DNA from: JBLEFH01 sp047345645
GTDB lineage: Bacteria; Pseudomonadota; Alphaproteobacteria; Rhodobacterales; Rhodobacteraceae
Assembly: GCA_047345645.1 (NCBI GenBank)
Contig: JBLEFH010000006.1
Direction: 5' to 3' (one strand)
DNA length: 64,000 nt
Part shown: piece after piece, positions 50,362-59,767 of the stretch
How the letters are laid out: every line of letters begins with the position of its first letter
How positions within the stretch are numbered: the stretch's first letter is position 1
Made by a program: the position numbers and the translations under genes
The notes under the pieces: generated by a model
Seen by the model: the letters and a program-made list of their open reading frames with translations, nothing else
Database searches by the model: none
Told to the model about the DNA's origin: nothing

Positions 50362-51441
50362 ATGAGCAAAGCCGAGGGCGTGCTGCCCGATCACGAGATC
50401 GCGGCGATGATGGAGCGCGGCGAGATTGCGACCGGCGCGGCGACGGAGGGTCCGGCGCTGGTCCAGCCCGCGAGCCTTGATCTGCGCCTTGGCACGGTGG
50501 CGTATCGTTTGCGGGCCTCGTTCCTGCCCGGCGATGACACTGTCGAAGGCCGCCTGCCCCGCTATGAGATGCACCGATTTTCGCTCGAAGGGGGCGCGGT
50601 TCTCGAAAAGGGCTGCGTCTATCTCGTCCCGCTCATGGAGTCGCTGGCGCTGCCCGGCGATGTGGAGGGGCTCGCCAACGCCAAATCCAGCACGGGGCGG
50701 CTCGATCTTTTCACCCGCCTGATTGCCGACCGCGCGGGCGAGTTCGACACGGTGCCCGCCGGCTATACCGGCCCGCTTTATGCGGAGATCAGCCCGCGCA
50801 GTTTCTCGGTGCTGCTGCGGCCCGGCATGCGGCTGAACCAGATCCGTTTCCGGCGCGGGCAAGCGCGGCTCGACGACGCGGCGCTTCGCGATCTGCATAG
50901 TGCGGAAACCCTCGTCAATGGCGATGCGCATATTGATGACGGGCTGGGGTTCTCCGTCGATCTGACCCTCGGCGATGTGGTCGGCTACCGCGCGAAGCCC
51001 CATACCGGCGTCATCGACCTCGATAAAATCGGCGGCTATGACCCCGCCGATTTCTGGGAAGAGGTCCGCGCGAAAGATGGCGAGATCATCCTCGATCCCG
51101 GCGCGTTCTATATTCTGGCGAGCCGCGAGGCAGTGCATGTCCCGCCCGGCTTTGCCGCCGAAATGGCCCCCTATCTCGCCATGGTGGGCGAGTTTCGGGT
51201 CCATTACGCCGGGTTCTTCGATCCCGGTTTCGGCCATGCGGCGGCGGGCGGGTCGGGTGCGCGCGGCGTTCTCGAAGTCCGCTGCCACGAAGCGCCCTTT
51301 GCGCTGACCCATGGGCAGATCGTCGGCCGGCTCCTTTATGAGCGCATGGCCGCCGCGCCGGAGCATCTCTATGGCGCGGATCTCAAATCAAATTATCAGG
51401 GGCAGGGGCTGAAGCTCGCCAAACAGTTCCGGATGGGCTAG
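50362..51441 (+). CDS. 2'-deoxycytidine 5'-triphosphate deaminase (long form)
   Basis: A 359-residue protein from ATG 50362. It is longer than enteric Dcd because the dUTPase-like fold is duplicated (QPASLDLRLGTVAYRLRASF, ANAKSSTGRLDLFTRL, second half with GEFRVHYAGFFDPGFGH). The motif AKSSTGR is the family signature. It deaminates dCTP to dUTP, which feeds dTTP synthesis. Alphaproteobacteria usually have this double version. Confidence 0.85.
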   Translation: MSKAEGVLPDHEIAAMMERGEIATGAATEGPALVQPASLDLRLGTVAYRLRASFLPGDDTVEGRLPRYEMHRFSLEGGAVLEKGCVYLVPLMESLALPGDVEGLANAKSSTGRLDLFTRLIADRAGEFDTVPAGYTGPLYAEISPRSFSVLLRPGMRLNQIRFRRGQARLDDAALRDLHSAETLVNGDAHIDDGLGFSVDLTLGDVVGYRAKPHTGVIDLDKIGGYDPADFWEEVRAKDGEIILDPGAFYILASREAVHVPPGFAAEMAPYLAMVGEFRVHYAGFFDPGFGHAAAGGSGARGVLEVRCHEAPFALTHGQIVGRLLYERMAAAPEHLYGADLKSNYQGQGLKLAKQFRMG

Positions 51442-51641
51442 AGCCGCCGCCCGAGGTTGATCGCCCGGCGCAAACGCTGCGCCATCTTCCGGTTGGTCTT
51501 GGCCGCACGGTTCTGCGCCGCCCGCTCTTCCGGCGTTTCCGCCACCTTCCCGCGCCGCGCGAGATAGTCGGACCCCTTGTTGATCCCGTAATTCATACCC
51601 TTGTTCAGCAAAAGCCGGGTCACATACCGCATCATGCTCAT
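51438..51641 (-). CDS. Hypothetical small basic protein
   Basis: A 67-residue, strongly basic protein: MSMMRYVTRLLLNKGMNYG, YLARRG, then an Arg/Lys/Ala-rich helical tail (RAAKTNRKMAQRLRRA). No family or domain is recognised. It could be a membrane-linked or nucleic-acid-binding protein. It overlaps the convergent dCTP deaminase stop by four bases and lies just downstream of scpB. Confidence 0.55.
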   Translation of the reverse strand: MSMMRYVTRLLLNKGMNYGINKGSDYLARRGKVAETPEERAAQNRAAKTNRKMAQRLRRAINLGRRL

Positions 51642-51650
51642 GGCGTGTCC

Positions 51651-52277
51651 TTACGCAAACATATCGCCCTGATCCTCGGGCGGCATCTCCGGCGCGTCAT
51701 CCTCATCATCGGCTTCGCGCATCTGGAGCGCCCCCGGCATCGGACGGTTATCGAGAAGCCCGGCGGCCTTCAACTCGTCCAGACCGGGCAAATCCTTGGT
51801 GCTCTCTAGGCTAAAATGGTCAAGGAAAGCGTCGGTGACAAGATAGGTGACGGGCCGCCCCGGTGTCATTTTGCGCCGCCCGATGCGCACCCAGCCCATT
51901 TCGATCAGCAAATCCAGCGTGCCGCGCGAGACGGAGACGCCGCGAATTTCCTCGATATCGGCGCGGGTGACGGGGTGGTTATAGGCGATGATGGCGAGCG
52001 TCTCGATGGCGGCGCGGGAGAGTTTTTTCTCCTCCACCCGCTCGGGGCTCATCAGCGGGCCAAGATCGGGGGCGGTGCGGAACGCGTAGCGATCGCCGAT
52101 GCGCACGAGATGGACGCCCCTGCCCTCATAGACCGGAAAGAGACGCTTCACCGCTTCGGCGGCATCGGCCCCATCTGGCATCCGCGATTCAATTTCGCGC
52201 ACCGTCAGAGGCTGGGCGGAGGCGAAGAGGATCGCCTCGACCATGCGCATCTGATCGGAAAATTCGAGAACGGCCAT
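51651..52277 (-). CDS. scpB: Segregation and condensation protein B
   Basis: A 208-residue ScpB from ATG 52277, overlapping the scpA stop (TAATG). Two winged helices: MVEAILFASAQPLTVREIESRM and LSRAAIETLAIIAYNHPVTRADIEEIRG. It binds ScpA and SMC to form the bacterial condensin. The C-terminus is acidic. A longer frame reaching into scpA is not used. Confidence 0.92.
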   Translation of the reverse strand: MAVLEFSDQMRMVEAILFASAQPLTVREIESRMPDGADAAEAVKRLFPVYEGRGVHLVRIGDRYAFRTAPDLGPLMSPERVEEKKLSRAAIETLAIIAYNHPVTRADIEEIRGVSVSRGTLDLLIEMGWVRIGRRKMTPGRPVTYLVTDAFLDHFSLESTKDLPGLDELKAAGLLDNRPMPGALQMREADDEDDAPEMPPEDQGDMFA

Positions 52278-53041
52278 TACTGCGCGGCCCGGAGCATGAG
52301 CGGCGCATAAGTGTCCGCTTGCTGGATGTCCGCGCGGCCGGATTTCACCAGTTCCAACGCGGCGGCGAAACTCGCGGCGACGGCGGAGCGGCGTTCTTTC
52401 GGCGTGGCCCATCCTTCGGGCAGGAAGGCGGAGAGTTCGGTCCAGCTTTCGCGCGCACCAATCAGCCCGCGCATCCGCTCCAGCGCCTGCTCCATGGTGA
52501 AGATATTGCGGCGCTCATAATGGAGCGGGGTAAAATCGTCGCGGGTTCGGGTGCGGGCATAGGCCTGCATTAGGTCCATGATATTGGCGGTCCAGATCGT
52601 GCGGGTGATGGGGCGCTCGTCCAACTCCTCACCGCGCGCGAACACGTCCCGGCCCAGAAGATCGCGGCCCATGAGCCGCGCCGCCGCATCGCGCATCCCT
52701 TCAAGGCGCTGAAGCTGGAAGGCGAGGTGATCCGCAAGTTCATCCGCGCTCGGCCCCTCTTCCTCGGGATCGGGGGGCAGCAGCAGGCGCGATTTGAGGA
52801 AGGCGAGCCAGGCGGCCATCACCAGATAATCGGCGGCAAGTTCGATGCGCAGGCGGCGGACGGTTTCGATGAAGCTCAGATACGCTTCGGACAGCTCTAG
52901 GATCGAGACCTTCATCAGATCCACCTTCTGCCCGCGCGCAAGCACCAGCAGCAGGTCGAGCGGCCCCTCGAACCCCGCAATATCGAGCACCAGCGTCTCC
53001 GCGCTGATCCGCTCTTCGATATCGCCCGTCTGTATGTTCAT
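52277..53041 (-). CDS. scpA: Segregation and condensation protein A
   Basis: A 254-residue kleisin: IAGFEGPLDLLLVLARGQKVDLMKVSI, YLVMAAWLAFLKSRLLLPPDPE, and the C-terminal winged-helix RRSAVAASFAAALELVKSGR. It bridges the SMC heads. The scpA-scpB pair follows nagZ and the SPOR gene on the same strand. Confidence 0.93.
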   Translation of the reverse strand: MNIQTGDIEERISAETLVLDIAGFEGPLDLLLVLARGQKVDLMKVSILELSEAYLSFIETVRRLRIELAADYLVMAAWLAFLKSRLLLPPDPEEEGPSADELADHLAFQLQRLEGMRDAAARLMGRDLLGRDVFARGEELDERPITRTIWTANIMDLMQAYARTRTRDDFTPLHYERRNIFTMEQALERMRGLIGARESWTELSAFLPEGWATPKERRSAVAASFAAALELVKSGRADIQQADTYAPLMLRAAQ

Positions 53042-53128
53042 CTCGTTTCGCTACCGCGCATGTTGTGATCGCCTCCAGTGCTAACACAATATCTGCGCGA
53101 ATGCGACGGCTTTTGGCGGTCCGTCCTG

Positions 53129-54127
53129 TTAGACGCGCAAAATCTCGTTCAGGCGACTGTTCGCATAGCCCAGATCGACCTCTTTCGGCGCTTTCGCCGC
53201 CAATGCGTCTTTCGCCCGGCGGGCGGCCTGACCACGCAATTCCGGCGCGGCGGCGGCCACCTCGGCCATCTCCTGCGGGTCGCCATTGCAATGCAGGATC
53301 ATATCACAGCCCGCCGCGAGGGACTTTCGCACACGTTCACCAAAGGCCCCGGAGAGGGCGTGCATGGAGAGATCGTCGGTCATGAGTAGCCCGTCGAAGC
53401 CAATTTCGTCGCGGATCAGCTCCACCACGTCGCTCGACTGGGTGGCCGGGCGCTCGGCGTCCACGGCGGTCAGAACGATGTGGGAGGTCATCCCCATGGG
53501 CAGATCGGCCAGCTCGCGGAAGGGGGCAAAATCGCGGGCATCGAGCCGGTCGCGCTCGGCGGAGACGCGCGGCAGTTCCTTGTGACTGTCAGAAATCGCA
53601 CGGCCCTGCCCCGGCATATGTTTCATCACCGGCAGCACGCCCACGTCCAAGAGACCATCGGCGACGGCGCGGCCAATGCGGGCCACATCCTCCGCCGTCT
53701 CGCCATAGCAGCGATTGGCGAGGACCGAGTGCGTCACATCCGTCGCCACGTCGAGGACGGGCGCGCAGTTCACGTCAATGCCGAGGTCGAGAAGTTCCGC
53801 GCCGATGAGCTGCGAGCGCAGGCGCATGGATTCCGCCCGGATCGCCGGATCAGCAAACAGCGCACATTGATCGCGGGCCGGAAGCCATTCGCGCCAATGC
53901 GGCGCGCGGAGCCGCTGGACCCGTCCGCCCTCCTGGTCGATCAGGATGGGCGCATCGCGGCCCACGGCGTCACGCAGATCGCCGGTCAGGCGGCGAATCT
54001 GCTCGGGATCTTCAAGATTGCGCGCGAAAAGGATGAAGCCCCAAGGGTCCGCCTCGTCGAAAAAGGCACGCTCGCGCGCGCCCAGTTCCAGACCGGCGGG
54101 CCCGAATATACAGGCGCGCTCGGCCAT
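53129..54127 (-). CDS. nagZ: Beta-N-acetylhexosaminidase NagZ
   Basis: A 332-residue GH3 enzyme: DPWGFILFARNLEDPEQIRRL, IDQEGGRVQRLR, VMKHMPGQGRAISDSHKELP and MTDDLSMHALSG with the catalytic Asp. It removes GlcNAc from anhydromuropeptides in cell-wall recycling. Its start overlaps the SPOR gene stop at 54127 by one base. Confidence 0.94.
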   Translation of the reverse strand: MAERACIFGPAGLELGARERAFFDEADPWGFILFARNLEDPEQIRRLTGDLRDAVGRDAPILIDQEGGRVQRLRAPHWREWLPARDQCALFADPAIRAESMRLRSQLIGAELLDLGIDVNCAPVLDVATDVTHSVLANRCYGETAEDVARIGRAVADGLLDVGVLPVMKHMPGQGRAISDSHKELPRVSAERDRLDARDFAPFRELADLPMGMTSHIVLTAVDAERPATQSSDVVELIRDEIGFDGLLMTDDLSMHALSGAFGERVRKSLAAGCDMILHCNGDPQEMAEVAAAAPELRGQAARRAKDALAAKAPKEVDLGYANSRLNEILRV

Positions 54128-55107
54128 TATTTCACGTTATAGGGAATACAGGCCTGACCGCGGGCGCTCAGCGCCGAGCAATCCTGTTTCGCCGCAGACG
54201 CCGACTGGAAGCCAACCGCGCGCAGACGGTAGAACACGCGCCCGCCGCTTTCGATCCGCTGGATCATCGGCGATTTGCCGCCCAGAAGATCGCCATTCTT
54301 GCCCGCGATCCGGCCCCATTCGGACTCGGCAATCTCGCGGCTGTCGAAGGCGCCAAGCTGCACGAGCCAGCTTCCGGCGGTCGCATCCTCGGGGGCGAGG
54401 AAGTCGGTATTCGTCTTGGTCGCCACGGCCGGTTCCGGTTGGGGCTGCGGCGCTTCGGCGCTGGCCAGCGTCACCTCTTCGGGGCGCTCGGCGGACGTCA
54501 CTTGCGGGTTGCTATCGGTCGAGGCAATCGCCGGCGCGGCAGCGGGCGCCGTCTCGGTCACACCGCGCGCTTCCAGGATCGCCGCACGGTTGAGATTGGC
54601 CGGGCGCGGACGCGGACGGTAGGCAATCTCCGCATCATCCACACGCTCCACCATCTCTTCTTCCGCGAGATCGGCTTCGGCCAACACAAGATCATCCGCC
54701 GCGTTTTCCTCGGGGATCAGGCTTTCGAGACTGTCCGCGCCAGCGAGTTCACCAAGGGGCAGGTCCTCGGCGCTCAGCGACTCGACACTCGGGGCAAGCT
54801 CAATGGTTTCGGGCAGTTGCGAGGTCTCCGCGTCCGACATCACGTCATTGACGGCGAGGTTCTGATTCGGGAAATCGGTCCCTTGCACATCCTCGGGTTT
54901 GGCGCGCGCCGGCACGTCCATGGCGCGGATGATCGGCACTTCAGAGCCGTCCCGCGCACCGAGTTTATAGGTCCACACCGCGACCCCGACGACCAGCGCA
55001 ATGGCCGAAACAGCGCCAAGCCATTTCACCGCACCAACCGCGAGAGTCTCGCCAGCCTCACCGGAATCGTTCTGGGAACGACCCTCTTCGAAATAGATGT
55101 CCGTCAT
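54127..55107 (-). CDS. SPOR-domain membrane protein
   Basis: A 326-residue protein. One transmembrane helix near residues 27-48 (VKWLGAVSAIALVVGVAVW), a long acidic, Pro/Ala-rich linker, and a C-terminal SPOR domain (SWLVQLGAFDSREIAESEWGRI, RLRAVGFQSASAAKQDCSAL, GQACIPYNVK). SPOR domains bind denuded peptidoglycan at the division site, in keeping with the cell-wall gene nagZ next to it. Confidence 0.88.
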   Translation of the reverse strand: MTDIYFEEGRSQNDSGEAGETLAVGAVKWLGAVSAIALVVGVAVWTYKLGARDGSEVPIIRAMDVPARAKPEDVQGTDFPNQNLAVNDVMSDAETSQLPETIELAPSVESLSAEDLPLGELAGADSLESLIPEENAADDLVLAEADLAEEEMVERVDDAEIAYRPRPRPANLNRAAILEARGVTETAPAAAPAIASTDSNPQVTSAERPEEVTLASAEAPQPQPEPAVATKTNTDFLAPEDATAGSWLVQLGAFDSREIAESEWGRIAGKNGDLLGGKSPMIQRIESGGRVFYRLRAVGFQSASAAKQDCSALSARGQACIPYNVK

Positions 55108-55202
55108 AACGCCTGCCTTACTAACGCGCGGTTCTCCACGCTTATTTACTGCTCGATCCGACGGCGATTTTTATATGGTGATGTCGATTTGGGGACGGCC
55201 CC

Positions 55203-56936
55203 TCACCGCATCTCGTCCATCGGCTCAATCCCCAAGATACCCAATCCGGCAGAAATAACAACGGAAACTGCACGGGCGAGTGCCAATTTTGTCAGCGTTG
55301 CCTTTTGGTCACCCTCATCGACAAAGCGCAAAGCGGGCTCAGAATTGCCTAAATTGTAGAAGGAATGGAACTCCGCGGCGAGCTCATTGAGGTAGAACGC
55401 GATGCGGTGCGGCTCGTGATGCTGGGCCGCCGCTTCAACGAGACGCGGCCATTCCGCCAGCTTGCGGATAAGCGCGATCTGCGCCGGATGATTGAGGCTG
55501 GAGAGATCCGCCGCCGCCATCTCGGCATCGCTCGGCTGGCCGCCCTTGGTCAGCACCGACATGATCCGCGCATAGGTATATTGCACATACCAGACCATAT
55601 TGTCCTTGGACTGCTCGCGCACCTTGTCGAAATCGAAATCGAGCGGCGCATCGTTCTTGCGGGTCAGCATGACGAAACGGGCGATGTCCCGGCCCACCTC
55701 GTCGATGACATCGCTGACCAGCACGAAATTGCCCGCGCGCTTCGACATTTTGAATTCTTCGCCGTTTTTGAAGAGCCGCACGATCTGGCAGAGGCGCGCG
55801 TCGAAGGGGACTTTGCCATCGGAGAGCGCCGTGACGGCCGCGTTCATCCGCTTCACATAGCCGCCGTGATCCGCGCCGAGAACGTCGATGAGCTGGCCGA
55901 AGCCGCGCTCGATCTTGTCGTAGTGATAGGCAATATCCGGGGCGAAATAGGTCCAGCTTCCGTCGGATTTCTTCACCGGGCGGTCGCTGTCATCGCCATA
56001 TTCGGTGGAGCGGAACAGCGTCTGCTCCCGCGCTTCCCAATCCTCCGGCAGCTTGCCCTTGGGCGGGTCCAGCTTGCCCTCATAGATCAGCCCGGCATCG
56101 TCCAGCTTTTTCAACGCGCCTTCGATCTTGCCGGTGCCGTAGAGCGCTTTTTCGGACGAGAACACATCCATCTCGATGCCCAGACCTTTGAGGTCCGACC
56201 GGATGAGATCCATCATCGCGTCGGTCGCAAAAACCCGCACCTCGGCCAGCCAGTCCTCTTCCGGCTTGCCGACATAGGCATCGCCGACCTTGTCCTTGAG
56301 CGCGCGGCCGACCGGGATCAGATAATCGCCGGGATAGGTGCCATCGGGGAAAGCGACCTCCTGACCATGCGCTTCGAGATAGCGCAGATAAACCGAACGG
56401 GCGAGGACATCGACCTGCCCGCCGCCATCATTGATGTAATATTCGCGGGTCACGTCATAGCCCGCAGCCCCCAGAAGGCTCGCCAGCGCATCGCCAAAGA
56501 CCGCGCCGCGCAGATGGCCGACATGGAGCGGGCCGGTCGGGTTGGCGGAGACGAATTCCACATTCACCTTCTCGCCCTGCCCCATTTTGGAATGGCCGAA
56601 ATCCTCGCCTGCCTTCAGGATCGCCGGGAGCAGCCCTTGCCAAACGCCTTCCGCCAGACGCAGATTGATGAAGCCCGGCCCGGCCACTTCGGCGGAGGCG
56701 ATGCGTGCATCCTCGGTCAGCTTGCCAACCAGATTTTCCGCAATATCGCGCGGCTTCGCGCCTGCGGGTTTGGCCAGCACCATCGCCGCATTGGTCGCCA
56801 TATCGCCATGCGCCGCATCGCGCGGCGGCTCAACCGTGACATTGCCAAAATCGAGCCCCGCGGGCAGCGCGCCCTCGGCGGTCATTGCGTCCAGCGCCGA
56901 AATCACCACGGCGCGTATGTCGGAAAACAGGTTCAT
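55203..56936 (-). CDS. argS: Arginyl-tRNA synthetase
   Basis: A 577-residue class I enzyme from ATG 56936 (another ATG two codons upstream). PTGPLHVGHLRGAV is the HIGH motif, FKMSKRAGNFVL resembles KMSKS, and NMVWYVQYTYARI is the anticodon-binding DALR region. It precedes the SPOR gene after a 95-base gap and follows the dGTPase gene. Confidence 0.95.
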   Translation of the reverse strand: MNLFSDIRAVVISALDAMTAEGALPAGLDFGNVTVEPPRDAAHGDMATNAAMVLAKPAGAKPRDIAENLVGKLTEDARIASAEVAGPGFINLRLAEGVWQGLLPAILKAGEDFGHSKMGQGEKVNVEFVSANPTGPLHVGHLRGAVFGDALASLLGAAGYDVTREYYINDGGGQVDVLARSVYLRYLEAHGQEVAFPDGTYPGDYLIPVGRALKDKVGDAYVGKPEEDWLAEVRVFATDAMMDLIRSDLKGLGIEMDVFSSEKALYGTGKIEGALKKLDDAGLIYEGKLDPPKGKLPEDWEAREQTLFRSTEYGDDSDRPVKKSDGSWTYFAPDIAYHYDKIERGFGQLIDVLGADHGGYVKRMNAAVTALSDGKVPFDARLCQIVRLFKNGEEFKMSKRAGNFVLVSDVIDEVGRDIARFVMLTRKNDAPLDFDFDKVREQSKDNMVWYVQYTYARIMSVLTKGGQPSDAEMAAADLSSLNHPAQIALIRKLAEWPRLVEAAAQHHEPHRIAFYLNELAAEFHSFYNLGNSEPALRFVDEGDQKATLTKLALARAVSVVISAGLGILGIEPMDEMR

Positions 56937-56978
56937 CGTCATATCCTTCGTGTTGCCGAACCGATTACCGCGCGGCCC

Positions 56979-58121
56979 TCAAATCCGCAAGGTGGCGTCG
57001 GTCAGCTTGGCATGTTCCGAGAGCGCATAGCGGTCCGTCATCCCGGCGATATAGTCTGAAATGAGCCGCGCCTGCCCGGTCTCATCCTCGGGCAGCCCGC
57101 GCGACCATTCGGCGGGGAGCAGCATCGGGTCTTCGCGGAAGATATCAAACAGATCCTCGACAATCGCCGCCGCCCGCCGCCGCATCCGTCGCACGGTCCA
57201 GTGGCGATACATGCGCTCGTAAAGAAAGGCGCGGATCGCTTTCATCTCCTCCCACATCTCGGGCGAGAAGCGGATGATCTGCCGATCCGCCGCGCGAATA
57301 TCGTCCACGCTTTGCGGATCGAGCGCGGCGATCTCCGCGCGGCTCGCCTCCAGCACATCCTCGACCATCACCCCAAACACCCGCCGCAGCGCCTCATGAC
57401 GGCGGCGCTTGCGGTCGAGACCGGGGTATTTTTCATCCACTTTGGCAAAGGCGCGGGCGACCAGCGGCAGGTCTTTAAGATCCTCCACCGTGAAGAGCCC
57501 GGCCCGCAGACCGTCCTCAAGGTCATGATTGTTATAAGCAATATCGTCCGACAGCGCCGCCACCTGCGCCTCACCGCTCGCATGGGTGGCGAGCTCCAGA
57601 TCATGCCGCGCGCAGTAATCGGCCAGCGCGAAATGCGGGGCGGTGACCGGGCCGTTATGCTTGGCGATCCCCTCCAGCGTCTCCCATGTCAGGTTCAGCC
57701 CGTCGAACGCGGCATAGCGGCACTCGATTTGAGTCACGATCTTGAGTGCCTGCGCATTGTGGTCAAATCCGCCATAGGGCGCCATTTTCGCGTCCAGCGC
57801 ATCCTCGCCCGTGTGGCCGAAGGGCGTGTGGCCGAGATCATGCGCCAGCGCCACCGCTTCGGTCAGCTCGGTGTTGAAGCCAAGCGCCCCGGCCATGGTC
57901 CGCGCCACTTGCGCCACCTCGATGGAATGGGTGAGCCGGGTGCGGAAATAATCGCCCTCATGCTCCACAAACACCTGCGTCTTATGCTTGAGCCGCCGAA
58001 AGGCCGAGGAATGGATGATCCGGTCCCGGTCGCGCTGAAACGGGGAGCGATGCGCGGACCCCTCCTCCTCAAAAAGCCGTCCCCGGCTCTCACCCGGGTG
58101 GCTCGCGTAGTTTGTTAACAT
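56979..58121 (-). CDS. dGTPase-like deoxynucleotide triphosphohydrolase
   Basis: A 380-residue HD-domain enzyme from ATG 58121. It has SAFRRLKHKTQVF, TRLTHSIEVAQVARTMA, VALAHDLGHTPFGHTGEDAL with the metal-binding HD residues and ALSDDIAYNNHDLEDGL. It cleaves dNTPs to nucleosides and triphosphate. The alphaproteobacterial form is usually a dimer or tetramer regulated by dNTPs. It is divergent from the IscA-type gene. Confidence 0.9.
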   Translation of the reverse strand: MLTNYASHPGESRGRLFEEEGSAHRSPFQRDRDRIIHSSAFRRLKHKTQVFVEHEGDYFRTRLTHSIEVAQVARTMAGALGFNTELTEAVALAHDLGHTPFGHTGEDALDAKMAPYGGFDHNAQALKIVTQIECRYAAFDGLNLTWETLEGIAKHNGPVTAPHFALADYCARHDLELATHASGEAQVAALSDDIAYNNHDLEDGLRAGLFTVEDLKDLPLVARAFAKVDEKYPGLDRKRRRHEALRRVFGVMVEDVLEASRAEIAALDPQSVDDIRAADRQIIRFSPEMWEEMKAIRAFLYERMYRHWTVRRMRRRAAAIVEDLFDIFREDPMLLPAEWSRGLPEDETGQARLISDYIAGMTDRYALSEHAKLTDATLRI

Positions 58122-58197
58122 CTCTACCTCTTGGAATGTGGGGCTTTGCCCTCTACATTTGAGAGGCACCCTAACGGATCAATCCGGGTAAAGAAAT

Positions 58198-58533
58198 ATG
58201 GACCTCAACCTGCCTCCCAAAGTCACCGACCGCGCCTATGCGCAGCTTGGCCGCATCAATGACAGCGCCGGCACGGACCAGTGTTTGCGTGTCGCGGTTG
58301 AGGGCGGCGGCTGTTCGGGCTTTCAATATGACATCTCGCTGACCGACGCGCCCGAAGATGGCGACACGGTGTTCGAGAAAGATGGCCGCAAAGTGCTGAT
58401 CGACGATGTGTCGATGCCCTTCCTGACCGGCGCGGTGATCGACTTCACAGAAGAGCTGATCGGCGCGCGCTTCATTATCGACAACCCTAATGCCACGAGT
58501 TCCTGCGGCTGCGGCACCTCCTTCTCGATGTGA
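58198..58533 (+). CDS. erpA: A-type Fe-S carrier (ErpA/IscA)
   Basis: A 111-residue HesB family protein with the three cysteines GGGCSGF and SSCGCGTSF. It carries Fe-S clusters to apoproteins. The N-terminus MDLNLPPKVTDRAY and the conserved DFTEELIGARF suit ErpA. It is divergent from the dGTPase and 50 bases upstream of exonuclease III. Confidence 0.9.
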   Translation: MDLNLPPKVTDRAYAQLGRINDSAGTDQCLRVAVEGGGCSGFQYDISLTDAPEDGDTVFEKDGRKVLIDDVSMPFLTGAVIDFTEELIGARFIIDNPNATSSCGCGTSFSM

Positions 58534-58583
58534 ACCGCATCTAGAACTTGCGGGCGCGCGGGCGGCGCACTACCGTCGCGCCC

Positions 58584-59354
58584 ATGAAAATCGCGACCTG
58601 GAATATCAACGGGATCAAAGCCCGTCTGCCGCTGGTGCTGGACTGGCTCCGCACCGCCAAACCCGATGTGGCCGTCTTGCAGGAGATCAAGACCGTCGAT
58701 GAGGGTTTCCCTGTCATGGAGATCGAGGAGCTTGGCTATAACGTCGCCACCCACGGTCAGAAAAGCTTCAACGGGGTCGCGATCCTGTCGAAAGCGCCGA
58801 TGGAGGACGTGACGCGCGGCCTGCCGGGTGACGACGAGGACGAGCAGGCCCGCTGGATCGAAGCGACGGTCGAGGGCGTGCGCATTTGCGGGCTTTATCT
58901 GCCCAATGGCAACCCGGTGCCGGGGCCGAAATACGACTACAAACTGGCGTGGATGAAGCGGATGGAAGCGCGGGCAGAGGCGCTTCTGGCGCTTGAGGAA
59001 CCGCTCGTAATGACCGGGGATTACAACATTATCCCGCAGGCGATGGACGCGGCGCATCCCGAGAACTGGCGCGAGGATGCGCTGTTTCGGCCCGAGAGCC
59101 GCGCGGCCTATCAGCGGATCGTGAACCTTGGCTTCACCGAAGCCTTCCGCATGTGGAATCCCGGCACCGTCGCCTATTCCTTCTGGGATTTTCAGGGCGG
59201 CGCGTGGCGCAATAATGACGGGATCCGGATCGACCATTTCCTCCTCTCGCCCCAAGCCGCGGACCGTCTCGCCTCCTGCACCATCGAGAAAGAGATGCGC
59301 GGGCGGGACAAGCCGTCCGATCACGTTCCGGTCTGGATCGAGCTTTCGGAATGA
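58584..59354 (+). CDS. xth: Exodeoxyribonuclease III
   Basis: A 256-residue AP endonuclease from ATG 58584: MKIATWNINGIKARLPLVLDWL, VLQEIKT, LYLPNGNPV, MTGDYNIIP, and the final SDHVPVWIEL with catalytic Asp/His. It repairs abasic sites. The stop overlaps the Nudix gene by four bases. Confidence 0.95.
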   Translation: MKIATWNINGIKARLPLVLDWLRTAKPDVAVLQEIKTVDEGFPVMEIEELGYNVATHGQKSFNGVAILSKAPMEDVTRGLPGDDEDEQARWIEATVEGVRICGLYLPNGNPVPGPKYDYKLAWMKRMEARAEALLALEEPLVMTGDYNIIPQAMDAAHPENWREDALFRPESRAAYQRIVNLGFTEAFRMWNPGTVAYSFWDFQGGAWRNNDGIRIDHFLLSPQAADRLASCTIEKEMRGRDKPSDHVPVWIELSE

Positions 59355-59767
59355 CCCCCCGTCTCGCCGCGCTCGCCGTGGTTTTGCGGGATCAGGATGT
59401 GCTGCTCGTGCGGCGCAAGAACCCGCCCGATGCGGGGCTCTGGGGCTTTCCCGGCGGGCATGTCGAGCCGGGGGAAACGGCGCTGGACGCCGCCGCGCGG
59501 GAATGTGCCGAAGAAACCGGCGTGCGGGCCACCGCACTGAAATATCTCGACAATATCGACGAGATTGGGTGGGATGCAAACGGCGCGCTCACCCATCATT
59601 ACCTGCTGACCGCCGTGCTGTGCCGCTATGAGGACGGCACGCCCGTCGCCGCCGATGATGCGCTCGATGCCCGTTGGGTGCCGCTGGCGGAGATCCGCGA
59701 CAAGGCGCTGGCGATGAGTCAGCGTGTCGAGGAGATTGCGGAGCTGGCGGTCACATCCGCGCCGTAA
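59351..59767 (+). CDS. Nudix hydrolase
   Basis: A 138-residue protein with the Nudix box GGHVEPGETALDAAARECAEETG, in which RECAEETG carries the metal-binding glutamates. It overlaps xth by four bases. Substrates may be ADP-ribose-like or mutagenic nucleotides. It is partly overlapped (49 bases) by the convergent monooxygenase gene. Confidence 0.9.
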   Translation: MTPRLAALAVVLRDQDVLLVRRKNPPDAGLWGFPGGHVEPGETALDAAARECAEETGVRATALKYLDNIDEIGWDANGALTHHYLLTAVLCRYEDGTPVAADDALDARWVPLAEIRDKALAMSQRVEEIAELAVTSAP